A DNA stretch of 64,000 nt from CAZUGA01 sp964619885 (GTDB lineage Bacteria > Pseudomonadota > Gammaproteobacteria > Methylococcales > UBA1147), in contig CAZUGA010000013.1 in the NCBI GenBank assembly GCA_964619885.1, positions 1 to 64,000 of the forward strand. The letters are read 5' to 3'. The notes below the pieces were generated by a model. That model was not told the DNA's origin. It searched no databases and saw only the letters and a program-made list of their open reading frames with translations. Shown in pieces: positions 46,680 through 56,224 of this stretch. Every line of letters starts with the position of its first letter. The stretch's first letter is position 1. A program made the position numbers and the translations under genes.

Positions 46680-47030
46680 ATGGATAGAATAAATCATTCT
46701 TTAAGACACTGCATCCTACTCTTCGTTATAGTGATCGCAATAACAGCGTGCGCTTCAAGATTCACTCAAGTTTCCTCTATTCCAACGTTGCAGCAGGAAC
46801 GGCTAGGACCCGCTACGGGCAGTGCCTGTGGTGTATTATTGGTGGCCACGCCACCGGCCAATTTTATACCGATCAGCCTGAACAGCAGGGTCGCACGAGC
46901 GTATCGATCCGCGCTTAGTACGGTTCCGTCCTCAACCGGACTGATAGACGTAACGATGGAAGATTCGTGGTACTGGTGGATTCTTGGAACTACGCGTTGC
47001 ACTACGATATCGGGGGTGGCAGTCAAATGA
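46680..47030 (+). CDS. Small lipoprotein, first of a tandem pair
   Basis: 116 residues; GGAG precedes the ATG. A signal peptide ends in IAITAC, a lipobox. The mature part contains CGVLLV, ISLNSRVARAYRSAL, TMEDSWYWWILGTTRCTTI. The same pattern recurs in the next gene, so the two are paralogues. No family name is assigned. The stop overlaps the next ATG (ATGA), so they are translated as a coupled pair. An FNR-type site is upstream. Confidence 0.72.
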   Translation: MDRINHSLRHCILLFVIVIAITACASRFTQVSSIPTLQQERLGPATGSACGVLLVATPPANFIPISLNSRVARAYRSALSTVPSSTGLIDVTMEDSWYWWILGTTRCTTISGVAVK

Positions 47031-47368
47031 ACACGAAACCAAAATCAAAGATCGCACTTGTCTCTCTGAGTTTTGTTATCTTGCTAGCGGCTTGCTCCAG
47101 CGGACCAGTCCGGCTACACGACAACACTTCCGCGAATATCGATCTATCGCAAAGCCGACCAATTAGTTCTAGAGGCTGCGGATTTCAATTGTTGCTGGTC
47201 ATTCCAATATCCGTGAACAGCCGCCTGGAAAGAGCTTATGACAGTTTGGCTCGTCAGGCTGACGGTTGGGTAATTGGTGACATTCAGATTCAAGAAAGTT
47301 GGTGGTATGGATATGTTGGAACAATTTATTGCACACATATTAAAGCCCGGGCTTACCGCAAAGTTTAG
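47027..47368 (+). CDS. Small lipoprotein, second of a tandem pair
   Basis: 113 residues from ATG 47027, which overlaps the upstream TGA by 4 nt. A signal ends in LLAAC (lipobox). The mature part has CGFQLLLVIPISVNSRLERAY and IQESWWYGYVGTIYCTHI, matching the first lipoprotein at the same places (Cys, ISxNSRxxRAY, SW, YC/RC). The shared Cys pair could form a disulfide. The function is unknown. Upstream starts in the longer frame lack a signal, so the 47027 start is preferred. Confidence 0.72.
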   Translation: MNTKPKSKIALVSLSFVILLAACSSGPVRLHDNTSANIDLSQSRPISSRGCGFQLLLVIPISVNSRLERAYDSLARQADGWVIGDIQIQESWWYGYVGTIYCTHIKARAYRKV

Positions 47369-47462
47369 CGAACAAAACGCTGTTTAACTCAAATGTTAAG
47401 CCACCGCCTATGGGGGTGCGAAAACAGAGCAAATGACTTTGGAATTTAAAAAATTGGGTTGC

Positions 47463-47489
47463 AGGCCCTTTGCTCCTTAGAGGGGGCCT
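47463..47489 (+). terminator. Possible weak terminator hairpin
   Basis: AGGCCC (47463-47468) and GGGCCT (47484-47489) pair, extended by G-U pairs, 95 nt after the lipoprotein pair. No T-run follows, so it may not terminate. Confidence 0.3.
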
Positions 47490-47519
47490 CCTTAAACTAT
47501 CCGCCATTGCGGGTAGTAC

Positions 47520-48857
47520 ATGATTAAGTACGCAAATCCTAGAATGAAACATGATCTATATTGGAGATACTTCAGACATCTACAAACTTTCCTAGGAGAA
47601 ATTATTGGTCCTTTCGAGAACATGATTGCCAATTTTCTGATAATTGCAGCTTGGTTTGGCTGTATTCTTATTGGAGGTTGTTCAATCCTCTACGATTTCG
47701 TAGGTGGCTCTTTTGTGGACGAACCTTCGGAATTCAATCACTTGGCAAGCTCAGGAGCAAAAGAACTAGTCGCGGAAGCTTTCGCGGATTTGGGACCGAA
47801 ACCAATCGTCGACTTTCATGTTCATCTGATCGGCCGTAATGTGAATCCAAATTGGCTCTCCTGGACACATCCCGTTCAACGGACACGAACGATGGTTTAC
47901 TTGAGTGCTGCGGGGGTAGAACCGAAGCACGAAATTACACAGCCATATGTCGTAAGGCTAATTGAGCTTATAAAAGCAATCCCTCAGCGTGGAAGATATT
48001 TTCTAGTCGCGCTGGATAGACATTATCGTTTGGATGGTACCGTTGATTGGGAACACACACTCTATTATATGTCCAACGAATCCGTGTATCGAAAAGCGAT
48101 GGAGCATCCGGATCTCTTTGTTCCGGTTATTTCCATACATCCTTATCGTGAAGACGCTATCGCAGAACTCACACGTTGGGCGCAAAAAGGATGCCGCTAC
48201 GTTAAATGGATACCTAATACGATGGGTTTGGACCCATCTAGCGATCGATTGGATAACTATTATCAAACCATGAAAAAATTTGGAATGACACTATTATCCC
48301 ATTCCGGCGAGAAAAAAGGGTTCCCTGATGCAAAGGCATTTCAGCATTTGGGAAATCCTCTACTACTTAAAAAACCTTTAGATATAGGAGTAAAAGTAGT
48401 GATTTTTCACTCGGCCACTCCAGGAAAATATAAGGACCTTGACCATCCAACAAGAAACAAAAAAGTATTCGGATTCGACTTACTGATCCGTATGCTTGAG
48501 AATCCAGCATACCAGGGTTTACTTTTTGGGGAGATTTCCGCGATTACATTTTTCAACCATCTTGATCGCCCGCTGCGCATTCTTTTGGAACGGGAGGACC
48601 TGCACAAACGTTTAGTTAACGGGAGCGATTATCCACTGCCCGGTATAAATTTACTAATTCGAACGTCCAAATTGGTTGAAGCAGGATTTATCACGAAAAC
48701 CGAAGCAAATTTTCTTGACGAAATATATGGCTATAATCCGTTGCTATTTGATTTTGTATTGAAACGAACCGTTCGGCATCCAGTAAATGGCCGACAGTTT
48801 CCGCCAACCCTGTTTGAACTTCCTCCGGAACTTTCTATTCCTTTGCTGAAAAAATGA
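47520..48857 (+). CDS. Amidohydrolase family metal-dependent protein
   Basis: 445 residues. A hydrophobic segment (NFLIIAAWFGCILIGGC, about 38-54) precedes the catalytic domain, so it may be membrane-anchored or a lipoprotein. The metal site opens with DFHVH (residues 98-102); later LLSHSGE, FHSAT and NGSDYP supply further ligands. It fits the amidohydrolase_2 type (TIM barrel hydrolase or decarboxylase), with no specific substrate evident. The start is uncertain: 47520 and 47544 both lack a good ribosome binding site. Confidence 0.7.
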   Translation: MIKYANPRMKHDLYWRYFRHLQTFLGEIIGPFENMIANFLIIAAWFGCILIGGCSILYDFVGGSFVDEPSEFNHLASSGAKELVAEAFADLGPKPIVDFHVHLIGRNVNPNWLSWTHPVQRTRTMVYLSAAGVEPKHEITQPYVVRLIELIKAIPQRGRYFLVALDRHYRLDGTVDWEHTLYYMSNESVYRKAMEHPDLFVPVISIHPYREDAIAELTRWAQKGCRYVKWIPNTMGLDPSSDRLDNYYQTMKKFGMTLLSHSGEKKGFPDAKAFQHLGNPLLLKKPLDIGVKVVIFHSATPGKYKDLDHPTRNKKVFGFDLLIRMLENPAYQGLLFGEISAITFFNHLDRPLRILLEREDLHKRLVNGSDYPLPGINLLIRTSKLVEAGFITKTEANFLDEIYGYNPLLFDFVLKRTVRHPVNGRQFPPTLFELPPELSIPLLKK

Positions 48858-48986
48858 AGCGATTGACGTATCGAACAATGGACTAATCCAGCGATTTAAC
48901 AATGTTAAGAGAATTTGATTGAAGACACAGCCACGATTGGTCATCTATATGGCAAATTTATTTAGACAAAATTTGCGCTTTCAAGA

Positions 48987-49000
48987 TTGATTTGAATCAA
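48987..49000 (+). promoter_or_regulatory. FNR/Anr-type site, perfect TTGAT-N4-ATCAA
   Basis: TTGATTTGAATCAA matches the consensus at all ten fixed positions. Its centre is 72 nt before the ATG at 49066 of a lipoprotein gene. A TACGCT string (49023-49028) or TATAGT (49034-49039) could serve as -10. Confidence 0.7.
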
Positions 49001-49065
49001 GAATGCTGGATTATCCGTGCACTACGCTGCTTGTATAGTTTGCCAATCCATTATCAAGGAGAATG

Positions 49066-49758
49066 ATGCGTCAACAGGCATACTCTGGCATTTTTAGATC
49101 AATATTAATGCGTTCCGTTTTAGTAAGCGTGTTGAGTGGCTGTGCGACCCTCAACTATCCTCGAACGATAGATTGTAGTGACATGGGGGTAAATCCGTTG
49201 CCCTACCCGATGCAACGTTTGGAATTTAAAATTTTTACGATACTTCCACCCCAAGGTCAAAACTGGTGTATCACCGCGCTTGATAAAAATAAGGGCGGAG
49301 TTTTTGGAAAAAACCAATATGGAGGCCAGAGGTTGCACGCGCCGCCGTCAAAAACAGAGATGATGCATACTTTAGGCGCTATGGTATTAATATTCGACAC
49401 ACCTGCAAATGTAAGCACCGATCAGGATTATGAGAATTATATCAGGCAAGGTAATTTATCTCCCTTGAACGGAAACACTAAGGTTACTCGGGAAATTGAA
49501 CGAGACTCATCCCGAAAAGACTCGACTTGTTTTCTGTCTACCTATATCTCGAAAGGACATATCAGTGAAACCAAAAAAGAAGAAGTATTCGTGCAGGAAG
49601 ATCACAGTCTCATCTGCAAACATCCTAATCAGTCAAAGATCGTTATGCTGGGCTATTCGGAACGTTATTCAGAAAATTTTCCCCCGTCCTATTCAATGAT
49701 TAAACGATTTTGGCACGAAATCGAACCCTTTTTTAATAGTCTCGAGTTCATACAGTAA
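49066..49758 (+). CDS. Putative lipoprotein of unknown function
   Basis: About 230 residues; AAGGAG lies just upstream of two adjacent ATGs (49063 and 49066). A signal peptide ends in VLSGC (lipobox). The mature part contains several Cys residues (TIDCSD, NWCITAL, STCFLS, LICKHP) that may form disulfides. I recognise no family. A perfect FNR-type site is upstream and the next lipoprotein gene follows after 21 nt on the same strand, so they probably form one unit. Confidence 0.65.
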   Translation: MRQQAYSGIFRSILMRSVLVSVLSGCATLNYPRTIDCSDMGVNPLPYPMQRLEFKIFTILPPQGQNWCITALDKNKGGVFGKNQYGGQRLHAPPSKTEMMHTLGAMVLIFDTPANVSTDQDYENYIRQGNLSPLNGNTKVTREIERDSSRKDSTCFLSTYISKGHISETKKEEVFVQEDHSLICKHPNQSKIVMLGYSERYSENFPPSYSMIKRFWHEIEPFFNSLEFIQ

Positions 49759-49779
49759 ACCCATTCACGGTCAACTATC

Positions 49780-50568
49780 ATGAAATGCTATCCTAAATCG
49801 GAAAAACTAAAAAGATCGATTTATATCGCGCTGCCCGATTCAATCACACGATTAGTATCGGTCTGTATCCTATCTATTTTTATCTCAAGTTGCGCTGGAC
49901 TGACCTATAACAAGACGCATAATGATTTTTCTGTTCATTGCACCGCAATCGAAGACGTTATGATCCTTTCGCCCAATGTCGATGTCTACCTTGTATCTTT
50001 GAAAGGTTCCAAAGTTCCCCTAAAACCCGAAGCAAAGCAGATTACAGCTGAGCTTATTGGGTTGATTAAACAAGAACTCTCACATCGGGGTTATTCCGCA
50101 GCGCTGCTTGATTATAATGAAAAACCAATAATCAACTCCGACCAGTTGTTTACAGACGTCGCTATCAATCAGCTATATCACCGTATTTCTAAAGAATTTG
50201 GCAAGCCGGTAAAAGCAAATGAACATCATAACTACGAATGTAATCTTGGCGAAGAAGCCAAAAATGTAGCCTCGTTTGCTAATGCCGATGCATTGGTTTT
50301 CAGCAATTTTAAAGCATGGAAAAGAACCGGAGGATCCATCGCAACGGAACTTGCAGTTAAAGCTTTATTGGCCGTTGCCGGGGGTGTTTCGGCAGCACAA
50401 CCCACTGCTGGAGAAACCCTACAGGTGGCCTTAGTTGACGGAAATACGGGTGATGTCCTGTGGATCAATGAAACTTTCGAGGCTTTCTTTCGACCCATAC
50501 CACCAGATTTTTCGCGAACCAATCTTGAAAACTTAGTCAACGTGTTGTTCAAGGATTTTCCTGAATAA
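49780..50568 (+). CDS. Putative lipoprotein of unknown function
   Basis: 262 residues. A basic, then hydrophobic N-terminus ends in IFISSC, a possible lipobox at about residue 38. The body is mixed alpha/beta: VDVYLVSLKGS and LVDGNTGDVLWINE resemble parts of curli-assembly or LpoB/GNA1162-like lipoproteins, but I cannot assign it. Follows the preceding lipoprotein gene by 21 nt. No ribosome binding site is clear. Confidence 0.6.
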   Translation: MKCYPKSEKLKRSIYIALPDSITRLVSVCILSIFISSCAGLTYNKTHNDFSVHCTAIEDVMILSPNVDVYLVSLKGSKVPLKPEAKQITAELIGLIKQELSHRGYSAALLDYNEKPIINSDQLFTDVAINQLYHRISKEFGKPVKANEHHNYECNLGEEAKNVASFANADALVFSNFKAWKRTGGSIATELAVKALLAVAGGVSAAQPTAGETLQVALVDGNTGDVLWINETFEAFFRPIPPDFSRTNLENLVNVLFKDFPE

Positions 50569-50736
50569 ATCTGAATCATATTTAATCAGCGTAAGATCCT
50601 AGCTAAATCAAAACCGCAATGACCGGTCCGTCGATTGACATACTAGCGGCCGTTCCGTACCGTTTAGATTTCAGCATCATTGCCAATCTACCCGGCAAAG
50701 AAATTTTCCAGATTGATTACGGCCACAAAAAATTCG

Positions 50737-51453
50737 ATGTCGGTTACCACCAAGTTAAAATCTCTGGCCGCTAGCAAAAATAAATATTCGTTTGAATGGC
50801 GATTGCTCAATCAGGTCTTTGCAACCTTTGTATTGCTGGTCATTTTGGAAGCCAGCTATCTGTATTTTAGAACCGATAAGATTTTCTCACCGGAATTTTT
50901 GCTTGATATTTATTTAACCCTTTCGGTGGTTTTGCTCGCCGGTGCGGTTTGGCATTTAAAATCGTATGGAACGGATTTGGAATCTCCCCATCTAGGGATG
51001 ATGACCGGTATGACCCTGGGGATGCAAACTGGCATGATGGTGGGCATCATCCTGGGGGCTACCGATGGTTTTTTTGTCGGCGCATTGATTACAATGGCTG
51101 TGGCCGCCACATTGGGCGCTATTGCTGGAACATGCAGTGGTATTGCCGGAGTATTGGAAGGACTTATGGCGGGTAGTATGGGCGGCATCATGGGCGCGAT
51201 GACCGGGACCATGATGGACGGTTATTTGCTTTGGTTTATGCCACCGTTCATGATCCTAAACTTCATCATTATGTTTGGCTTAATCTATATGGTGTTCAAA
51301 GAAGTCACCGAAAGCAAAGGGATAGCGCACAAATCCCCGCCAAAATTTTCGCGGTTTTTTCTATTCAACCTGATAGCGTTGTCGGTGTTGGTCCTGGCAG
51401 TAAATCTATTTAAGCAGGCAGATAGTGGGATTCACAGCGCAATGCACCACTAA
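50737..51453 (+). CDS. Membrane protein with Gly/Met-rich repeats
   Basis: About 238 residues from ATG 50737 (a TTG at 50680 is also in frame). Six hydrophobic segments are suggested. The central part is rich in Gly and Met in repeated GMxxGM units: LGMMTGMTLGM, QTGMMVGIILG, MAGSMGGIMGAM. Close-packing glycines suggest helix hairpins, and the Met groups could bind a soft metal such as copper, though this is only inference. No family is recognised. Confidence 0.6.
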   Translation: MSVTTKLKSLAASKNKYSFEWRLLNQVFATFVLLVILEASYLYFRTDKIFSPEFLLDIYLTLSVVLLAGAVWHLKSYGTDLESPHLGMMTGMTLGMQTGMMVGIILGATDGFFVGALITMAVAATLGAIAGTCSGIAGVLEGLMAGSMGGIMGAMTGTMMDGYLLWFMPPFMILNFIIMFGLIYMVFKEVTESKGIAHKSPPKFSRFFLFNLIALSVLVLAVNLFKQADSGIHSAMHH

Positions 51454-52007
<554 letters not shown>

Positions 52008-52055
52008 ACTGTGAGTTTTGGATTCTACCGAATAACTCGGCGATTTACGAACGGC

Positions 52056-52409
52056 TTATTTGAGCAGATCAAGAATTTCTTCTAACTCTACACACAATTG
52101 GCGGATCAATTGCTTGCTCTGAGTCGCATCTTCTCTGGCATCGTCGCTGGACAAATGGCCTCGGGCACCGCCAATCGTATAACCTTTTTCGTAGAGTAAC
52201 GAGCGGATCTGCCGGATCATCAACACATCGTGGCGCTGATAATAGCGGCGATTACCGCGGCGCTTAACCGGTTTGAGTTGGGGGAATTCCTGCTCCCAGT
52301 AACGTAGTACGTGCGGTTTAACCGCACACAATTCGCTTACTTCACCAATGGTAAAGTATCGCTTGGCAGGAATCTGCGGTAACTCATTATTGTTACTCGG
52401 TTCCAGCAT
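52056..52409 (-). CDS. MerR family transcriptional regulator
   Basis: 117 residues. The N-terminal MerR helix-turn-helix is clear (YFTIGEVSELC then VLRYWEQEFPQLKP and RRYYQRHDV), with a short C-terminal helix for dimer contact and no Cys effector site. It overlaps the 3' end of ihfA by 17 nt. This small MerR-like gene is regularly found next to ihfA in gammaproteobacteria; its targets are not known. Confidence 0.9.
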   Translation of the reverse strand: MLEPSNNNELPQIPAKRYFTIGEVSELCAVKPHVLRYWEQEFPQLKPVKRRGNRRYYQRHDVLMIRQIRSLLYEKGYTIGGARGHLSSDDAREDATQSKQLIRQLCVELEEILDLLK

Positions 52410-52689
52410 ACGCTTCCACGCGAGCCTTCAGTTTCTGTCCTGGTCTGAACGTCACTACCCGTCGCGCACAAATCGGTATTTCTTCACCAGTTTTGGGGTT
52501 TCTACCCGGCCGCTGATTTTTATCACGTAAATCAAAATTGCCGAAACTTGAAATCTTTACTTGATCGCCATTTTCTAACGAACCTTTGATTTCTTCGAAA
52601 AATAATTCGACCATTTCTTTTGCTTCGCGTTTATTCAAACCCAGCTCTTCAAATAGTCTGTCTGCCAAGGTGGCCTTGGTTACTGCCAT
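52393..52689 (-). CDS. ihfA: Integration host factor subunit alpha
   Basis: 98 residues, the usual length, of the HU/IHF family. The start MAVTKATLADRLFEELGLN, the KISSFGNF segment and the arm GRNPKTGEEIPI are typical of IHF-alpha. With IhfB it bends DNA at specific sites. It starts 3 nt after the pheT stop, in the usual operon. Confidence 0.96.
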   Translation of the reverse strand: MAVTKATLADRLFEELGLNKREAKEMVELFFEEIKGSLENGDQVKISSFGNFDLRDKNQRPGRNPKTGEEIPICARRVVTFRPGQKLKARVEAYAGTE

Positions 52690-52692
52690 AAG

Positions 52693-55071
52693 CTATTCCC
52701 TAAGTTGTGCACCAAAGTCATCGGTTAATTTCTTCAAACCACCTGAAACTATAGCATCAATTTCAGTATCTTTAAGTGTGCGTGAAGAATCCTGTAAAAT
52801 CAAGCCTAAAGCAACACTTTTTCTTCCGGATTCTACGCCAGCGCCCTGATAAACGTCAAAGATATTGACCGCTTTTATCATAGACCGGTTAGATGCCGTA
52901 ATTGCTTCCGCCAATTTATTAGCCGCTATTTCAGCGTCTACGATCACCGCCAAATCGCGCCGAACCGATGGAAAGCGTGATAGCGGTTCAAAAGAGGGTA
53001 TCGATTTTGTGAGTATTTTATGCAAGTCCAACTCGAATAAAAAAACGCTACTGTCAAAATCCAGTGTTTTTTCCAAAGTTGGATGAAGCATGCCCAACCA
53101 ACCTACATGCTCACCGTCCATTGCATTAATTTGCGCACTTTGTCCCGGATGAAGCGCTGGATGTTGGCCAGGGATAAATTCAAAACACTGGCCAGCTAAA
53201 TCCAAAATTGCTTGAACATCGGCTTTAACATCGTAAAAATCGACCGCGCGCGCAACCTTCCCCCATTGTTCTGCAACGACGGATCCATATATCAATCCGG
53301 CAAGCGATTTGGTTTGTAGGATGTCTTTATGGTTCTTTAAAAACCTGAGCCCCGATTCGAATAAACGAATACGATTTTGTTGACGATTTAAATTATGTTG
53401 TGCAGCAAGAATAAGGCCCGCCCAAAGCCCGGTTCGCATCACTGCAAGCTCTGATGATATCGGATTTTGCAGTGGAATAGCACTTTGGTCAGGATAGACT
53501 AGCCGTTGAAGTTCTGGATCTACAAAGCTGTAGGTAATCGCTTCGTGATAATCTTTGGCAACCAACAGATCTTTGATGCTATCCAAATCTAATATCGCCT
53601 CGGAATCCGGCAATAGTTCGGTATGCATCTGCAACGCACTTTGAGGAAGATTATCGTAACCTACGACGCGGCCAATTTCTTCGATAAGATCTGCCTCAAT
53701 CGCTATGTCGAAACGGTAACTGGGTGCTTTGACTACCCATCCGTTGGATTTTCGCTCAACAGTCATGCCCAAGCGCTGCAAAATATCCTCGATTTCCGCA
53801 TCGTCGCTGGAAATCCCGAGTAATTTTCGAATTCTGTCTGATCTAAGTAATATTGGTTCGGCGCTCGGCAAATGTTCTGGTGCGGACTGTTCGGTCACCG
53901 GACCCACTTCCCCACCCGCAATATCTACAATTAACCGGGTCGCTCGTTCAATCGCTCGCTGTTGTAATTGTGGATCCACACCTCGTTCAAAGCGGTGCGA
54001 TGAATCGGTATGTAATCCGTATGCACGAGCCTTTCCCATGATCGTTGTCGGACTGAAAAAGGCGCATTCCAGGAACACATCGACCGTGTTGTCACCCACG
54101 GCTGACGCTTGCCCTCCCATAATACCAGCCAAAGCCAACGGCGATTGTTGATCAGCTATGACCAAGGTATCACTGTTTAACTCAATGCTTTCGTCATTCA
54201 GCAAATCAAGCCGCTCGCCGGTTTCAGCATACCGGACCACGATCCCGCCGTGAATTTTAGCTGCATCAAAAGCGTGAAGAGGTTGTCCCAATTCTAATAA
54301 CACATAGTTGGTTACATCAACCAAGGGTCCCAAACTACGATGCCCGGACCGGCGCAGTCTCTCCTGCATCCACAATGGCGTTTCGGCATCTACTTTAACA
54401 TTTCGGATTAAACGGCCCAGGTAGCGAGGGCAAGCCTCAGATGCATCCACGCGCACCGAAATCTGATCCTCATGCGTCAATGCGACAGGATTCAGTGACT
54501 GTTCCGCCAGATCCAGCTTATTCAATACTGCTACTTCGCGTGCAACACCCTCTATACTCAAGCAATCAGCTCGATTCGGTGTCAGGTCTACTTCGATTAT
54601 CGAATCATCGAGCTGTAGAAATTCACGGACATCGATCCCAATATCTGCGTTTGCCGGCAACGCCATCAAACCGTCGGCCGAATCAGCCATGCCCAGTTCT
54701 TTTTCCGAACATAGCATCCCATATGATTCTGTGCCGCGTAATTTGGACCGTTTAATTTTAAAATTATCGGGAAGTATTGCGCCAACCAGAGCGGTAGGCA
54801 CGCGCATCCCTTCGTGCACATTGGACGCACCACAGACTATTTGCAGTAACTCATTATCGCCGCTGGTATTGACGCGGCAAATTTGCAGTTTATCCGCGTC
54901 AGGGTGAGCTTCTACACTAACAACCTCACCGACGACTACGCCACGAAAATCAGCGGCCGCGGGCTCCACGCTGTCTACTTCCAATCCAGCCATAGTCAGT
55001 TGGTGAACCAAGGTAGCGGTATCTATCTTGGGGTTTACGTATTCGCGTAGCCAAGCTTCGCTAAAGCGCAT
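52693..55071 (-). CDS. pheT: Phenylalanyl-tRNA synthetase beta chain
   Basis: 792 residues, the usual length of the gammaproteobacterial type. An N-terminal EMAP/tRNA-binding domain (about residues 40-150) is followed by the B3/B4 editing, B5 and core folds and a C-terminal FDX-ACB domain. With PheS it forms the (alpha-beta)2 enzyme that charges tRNA-Phe and edits mischarged Tyr. Follows pheS on the same strand. Confidence 0.97.
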   Translation of the reverse strand: MRFSEAWLREYVNPKIDTATLVHQLTMAGLEVDSVEPAAADFRGVVVGEVVSVEAHPDADKLQICRVNTSGDNELLQIVCGASNVHEGMRVPTALVGAILPDNFKIKRSKLRGTESYGMLCSEKELGMADSADGLMALPANADIGIDVREFLQLDDSIIEVDLTPNRADCLSIEGVAREVAVLNKLDLAEQSLNPVALTHEDQISVRVDASEACPRYLGRLIRNVKVDAETPLWMQERLRRSGHRSLGPLVDVTNYVLLELGQPLHAFDAAKIHGGIVVRYAETGERLDLLNDESIELNSDTLVIADQQSPLALAGIMGGQASAVGDNTVDVFLECAFFSPTTIMGKARAYGLHTDSSHRFERGVDPQLQQRAIERATRLIVDIAGGEVGPVTEQSAPEHLPSAEPILLRSDRIRKLLGISSDDAEIEDILQRLGMTVERKSNGWVVKAPSYRFDIAIEADLIEEIGRVVGYDNLPQSALQMHTELLPDSEAILDLDSIKDLLVAKDYHEAITYSFVDPELQRLVYPDQSAIPLQNPISSELAVMRTGLWAGLILAAQHNLNRQQNRIRLFESGLRFLKNHKDILQTKSLAGLIYGSVVAEQWGKVARAVDFYDVKADVQAILDLAGQCFEFIPGQHPALHPGQSAQINAMDGEHVGWLGMLHPTLEKTLDFDSSVFLFELDLHKILTKSIPSFEPLSRFPSVRRDLAVIVDAEIAANKLAEAITASNRSMIKAVNIFDVYQGAGVESGRKSVALGLILQDSSRTLKDTEIDAIVSGGLKKLTDDFGAQLRE

Positions 55072-55130
55072 GTGTTTACCTTATTAGAATTGTGTATCGA
55101 GTTACCGCAGCAGACATCTGCGGCGTATCA

Positions 55131-56150
55131 TTATTTAAACTGTTGTAAAAAGCGTAAATCGTTTTCAAAAAACAATCGAAGGTCATTGATGCCATAGCGC
55201 AACATCGCCAATCGCTCTACCCCCATGCCGAACGCAAATCCGGTATAGTGCTCATAATCAATGTCCACGGCTTTAAACACTTCTGGATGGATCATTCCGC
55301 AACCGAGGACTTCAAGCCACCCGCTGTTTCCACATACCCGACAACCCCCACCGTCACACATGACACACTCAATATCGACTTCGGCAGACGGTTCGGTAAA
55401 AGGAAAGTACGAGGGACGAAACCGGACTTGAATTTTCTTTTCGAAAAATGCCGTGAGAAATTGGAATAAAACCCCTTTCAAATCGGCGAAACTAACGTCT
55501 TGATCCACCAGAAACCCCTCAACCTGGTGGAACATGGGTGTATGGGTTAAATCCGAATCACATCGATAAACCCGACCCGGTGCAATTATCTTAAACGGCG
55601 GGGCCTCGTTCTCCATGACACGGATCTGCACCGGAGACGTATGTGTACGTAACAAAGTATGCTGGTCAAAATAGAAGGTATCGTGCATCGCCCGTGCTGG
55701 ATGATACTCCGGGATATGCAAGGCTTCGAAATTGTGATAATCATCTTCAATTTCCGGGCCCTCTTCAACCTGAAAACCCACGCTGCCAAATATCTTCTGG
55801 ATTCGACGTAGCGTCAATGTCACCGGGTGTAACCCCCCATTAGCGCAACCTCTTCCCGGAAGTGTAACGTCAATCTTTTCCTTTTGTAACCTTTGCTCTA
55901 GAACAGCATTTTGCAATGCAACCTTTCTGGCATTCAGGTTTTCCTGAAATTGTGTTTTGGCGGCATTAATCGCTTGGCCCTGCAGCGGGCGTTGCTCTGC
56001 GGGAAGTTTTCCCAAAGCCTTCATTCGCTCGGTAAAAAGGCCTTTTTTACCGAGGAATCGAACTCTAACTTGATCGAGTTCGCTAACGTTATTCGCTTCA
56101 CCAAGCTGGCTGTTGGCGTGCGCAAGTAATTCTTCTAGGCTAGTACTCAC
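55131..56150 (-). CDS. pheS: Phenylalanyl-tRNA synthetase alpha chain
   Basis: 339 residues with an N-terminal coiled-coil that binds tRNA-Phe and a class II catalytic domain: motif 2 region VYRCDSDLTHTPMFHQVEG and motif 3 GFAFGMGVERLAMLRYG are clear. The start is GTG. The upstream gap to rplT (74 nt) holds a strong hairpin. Confidence 0.97.
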   Translation of the reverse strand: MSTSLEELLAHANSQLGEANNVSELDQVRVRFLGKKGLFTERMKALGKLPAEQRPLQGQAINAAKTQFQENLNARKVALQNAVLEQRLQKEKIDVTLPGRGCANGGLHPVTLTLRRIQKIFGSVGFQVEEGPEIEDDYHNFEALHIPEYHPARAMHDTFYFDQHTLLRTHTSPVQIRVMENEAPPFKIIAPGRVYRCDSDLTHTPMFHQVEGFLVDQDVSFADLKGVLFQFLTAFFEKKIQVRFRPSYFPFTEPSAEVDIECVMCDGGGCRVCGNSGWLEVLGCGMIHPEVFKAVDIDYEHYTGFAFGMGVERLAMLRYGINDLRLFFENDLRFLQQFK

Positions 56151-56185
56151 TGCCCTGCCCGTGTGGTAATGGAGGTGGAATGTGC

Positions 56186-56210
56186 GGGAAAGGATGCAGC
56201 ATCCTTTCCC
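56186..56210 (-). promoter_or_regulatory. Hairpin between rplT and pheS
   Basis: GGGAAAGGATGC (56186-56197) and GCATCCTTTCCC (56199-56210) form a 12-bp perfect stem with a tight loop. No U-run follows on the minus strand. It may be an mRNA processing or attenuation element; no Phe-rich leader peptide is seen in the 74-nt gap. Confidence 0.5.
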
Positions 56211-56224
56211 AAGATCTAAATCGC

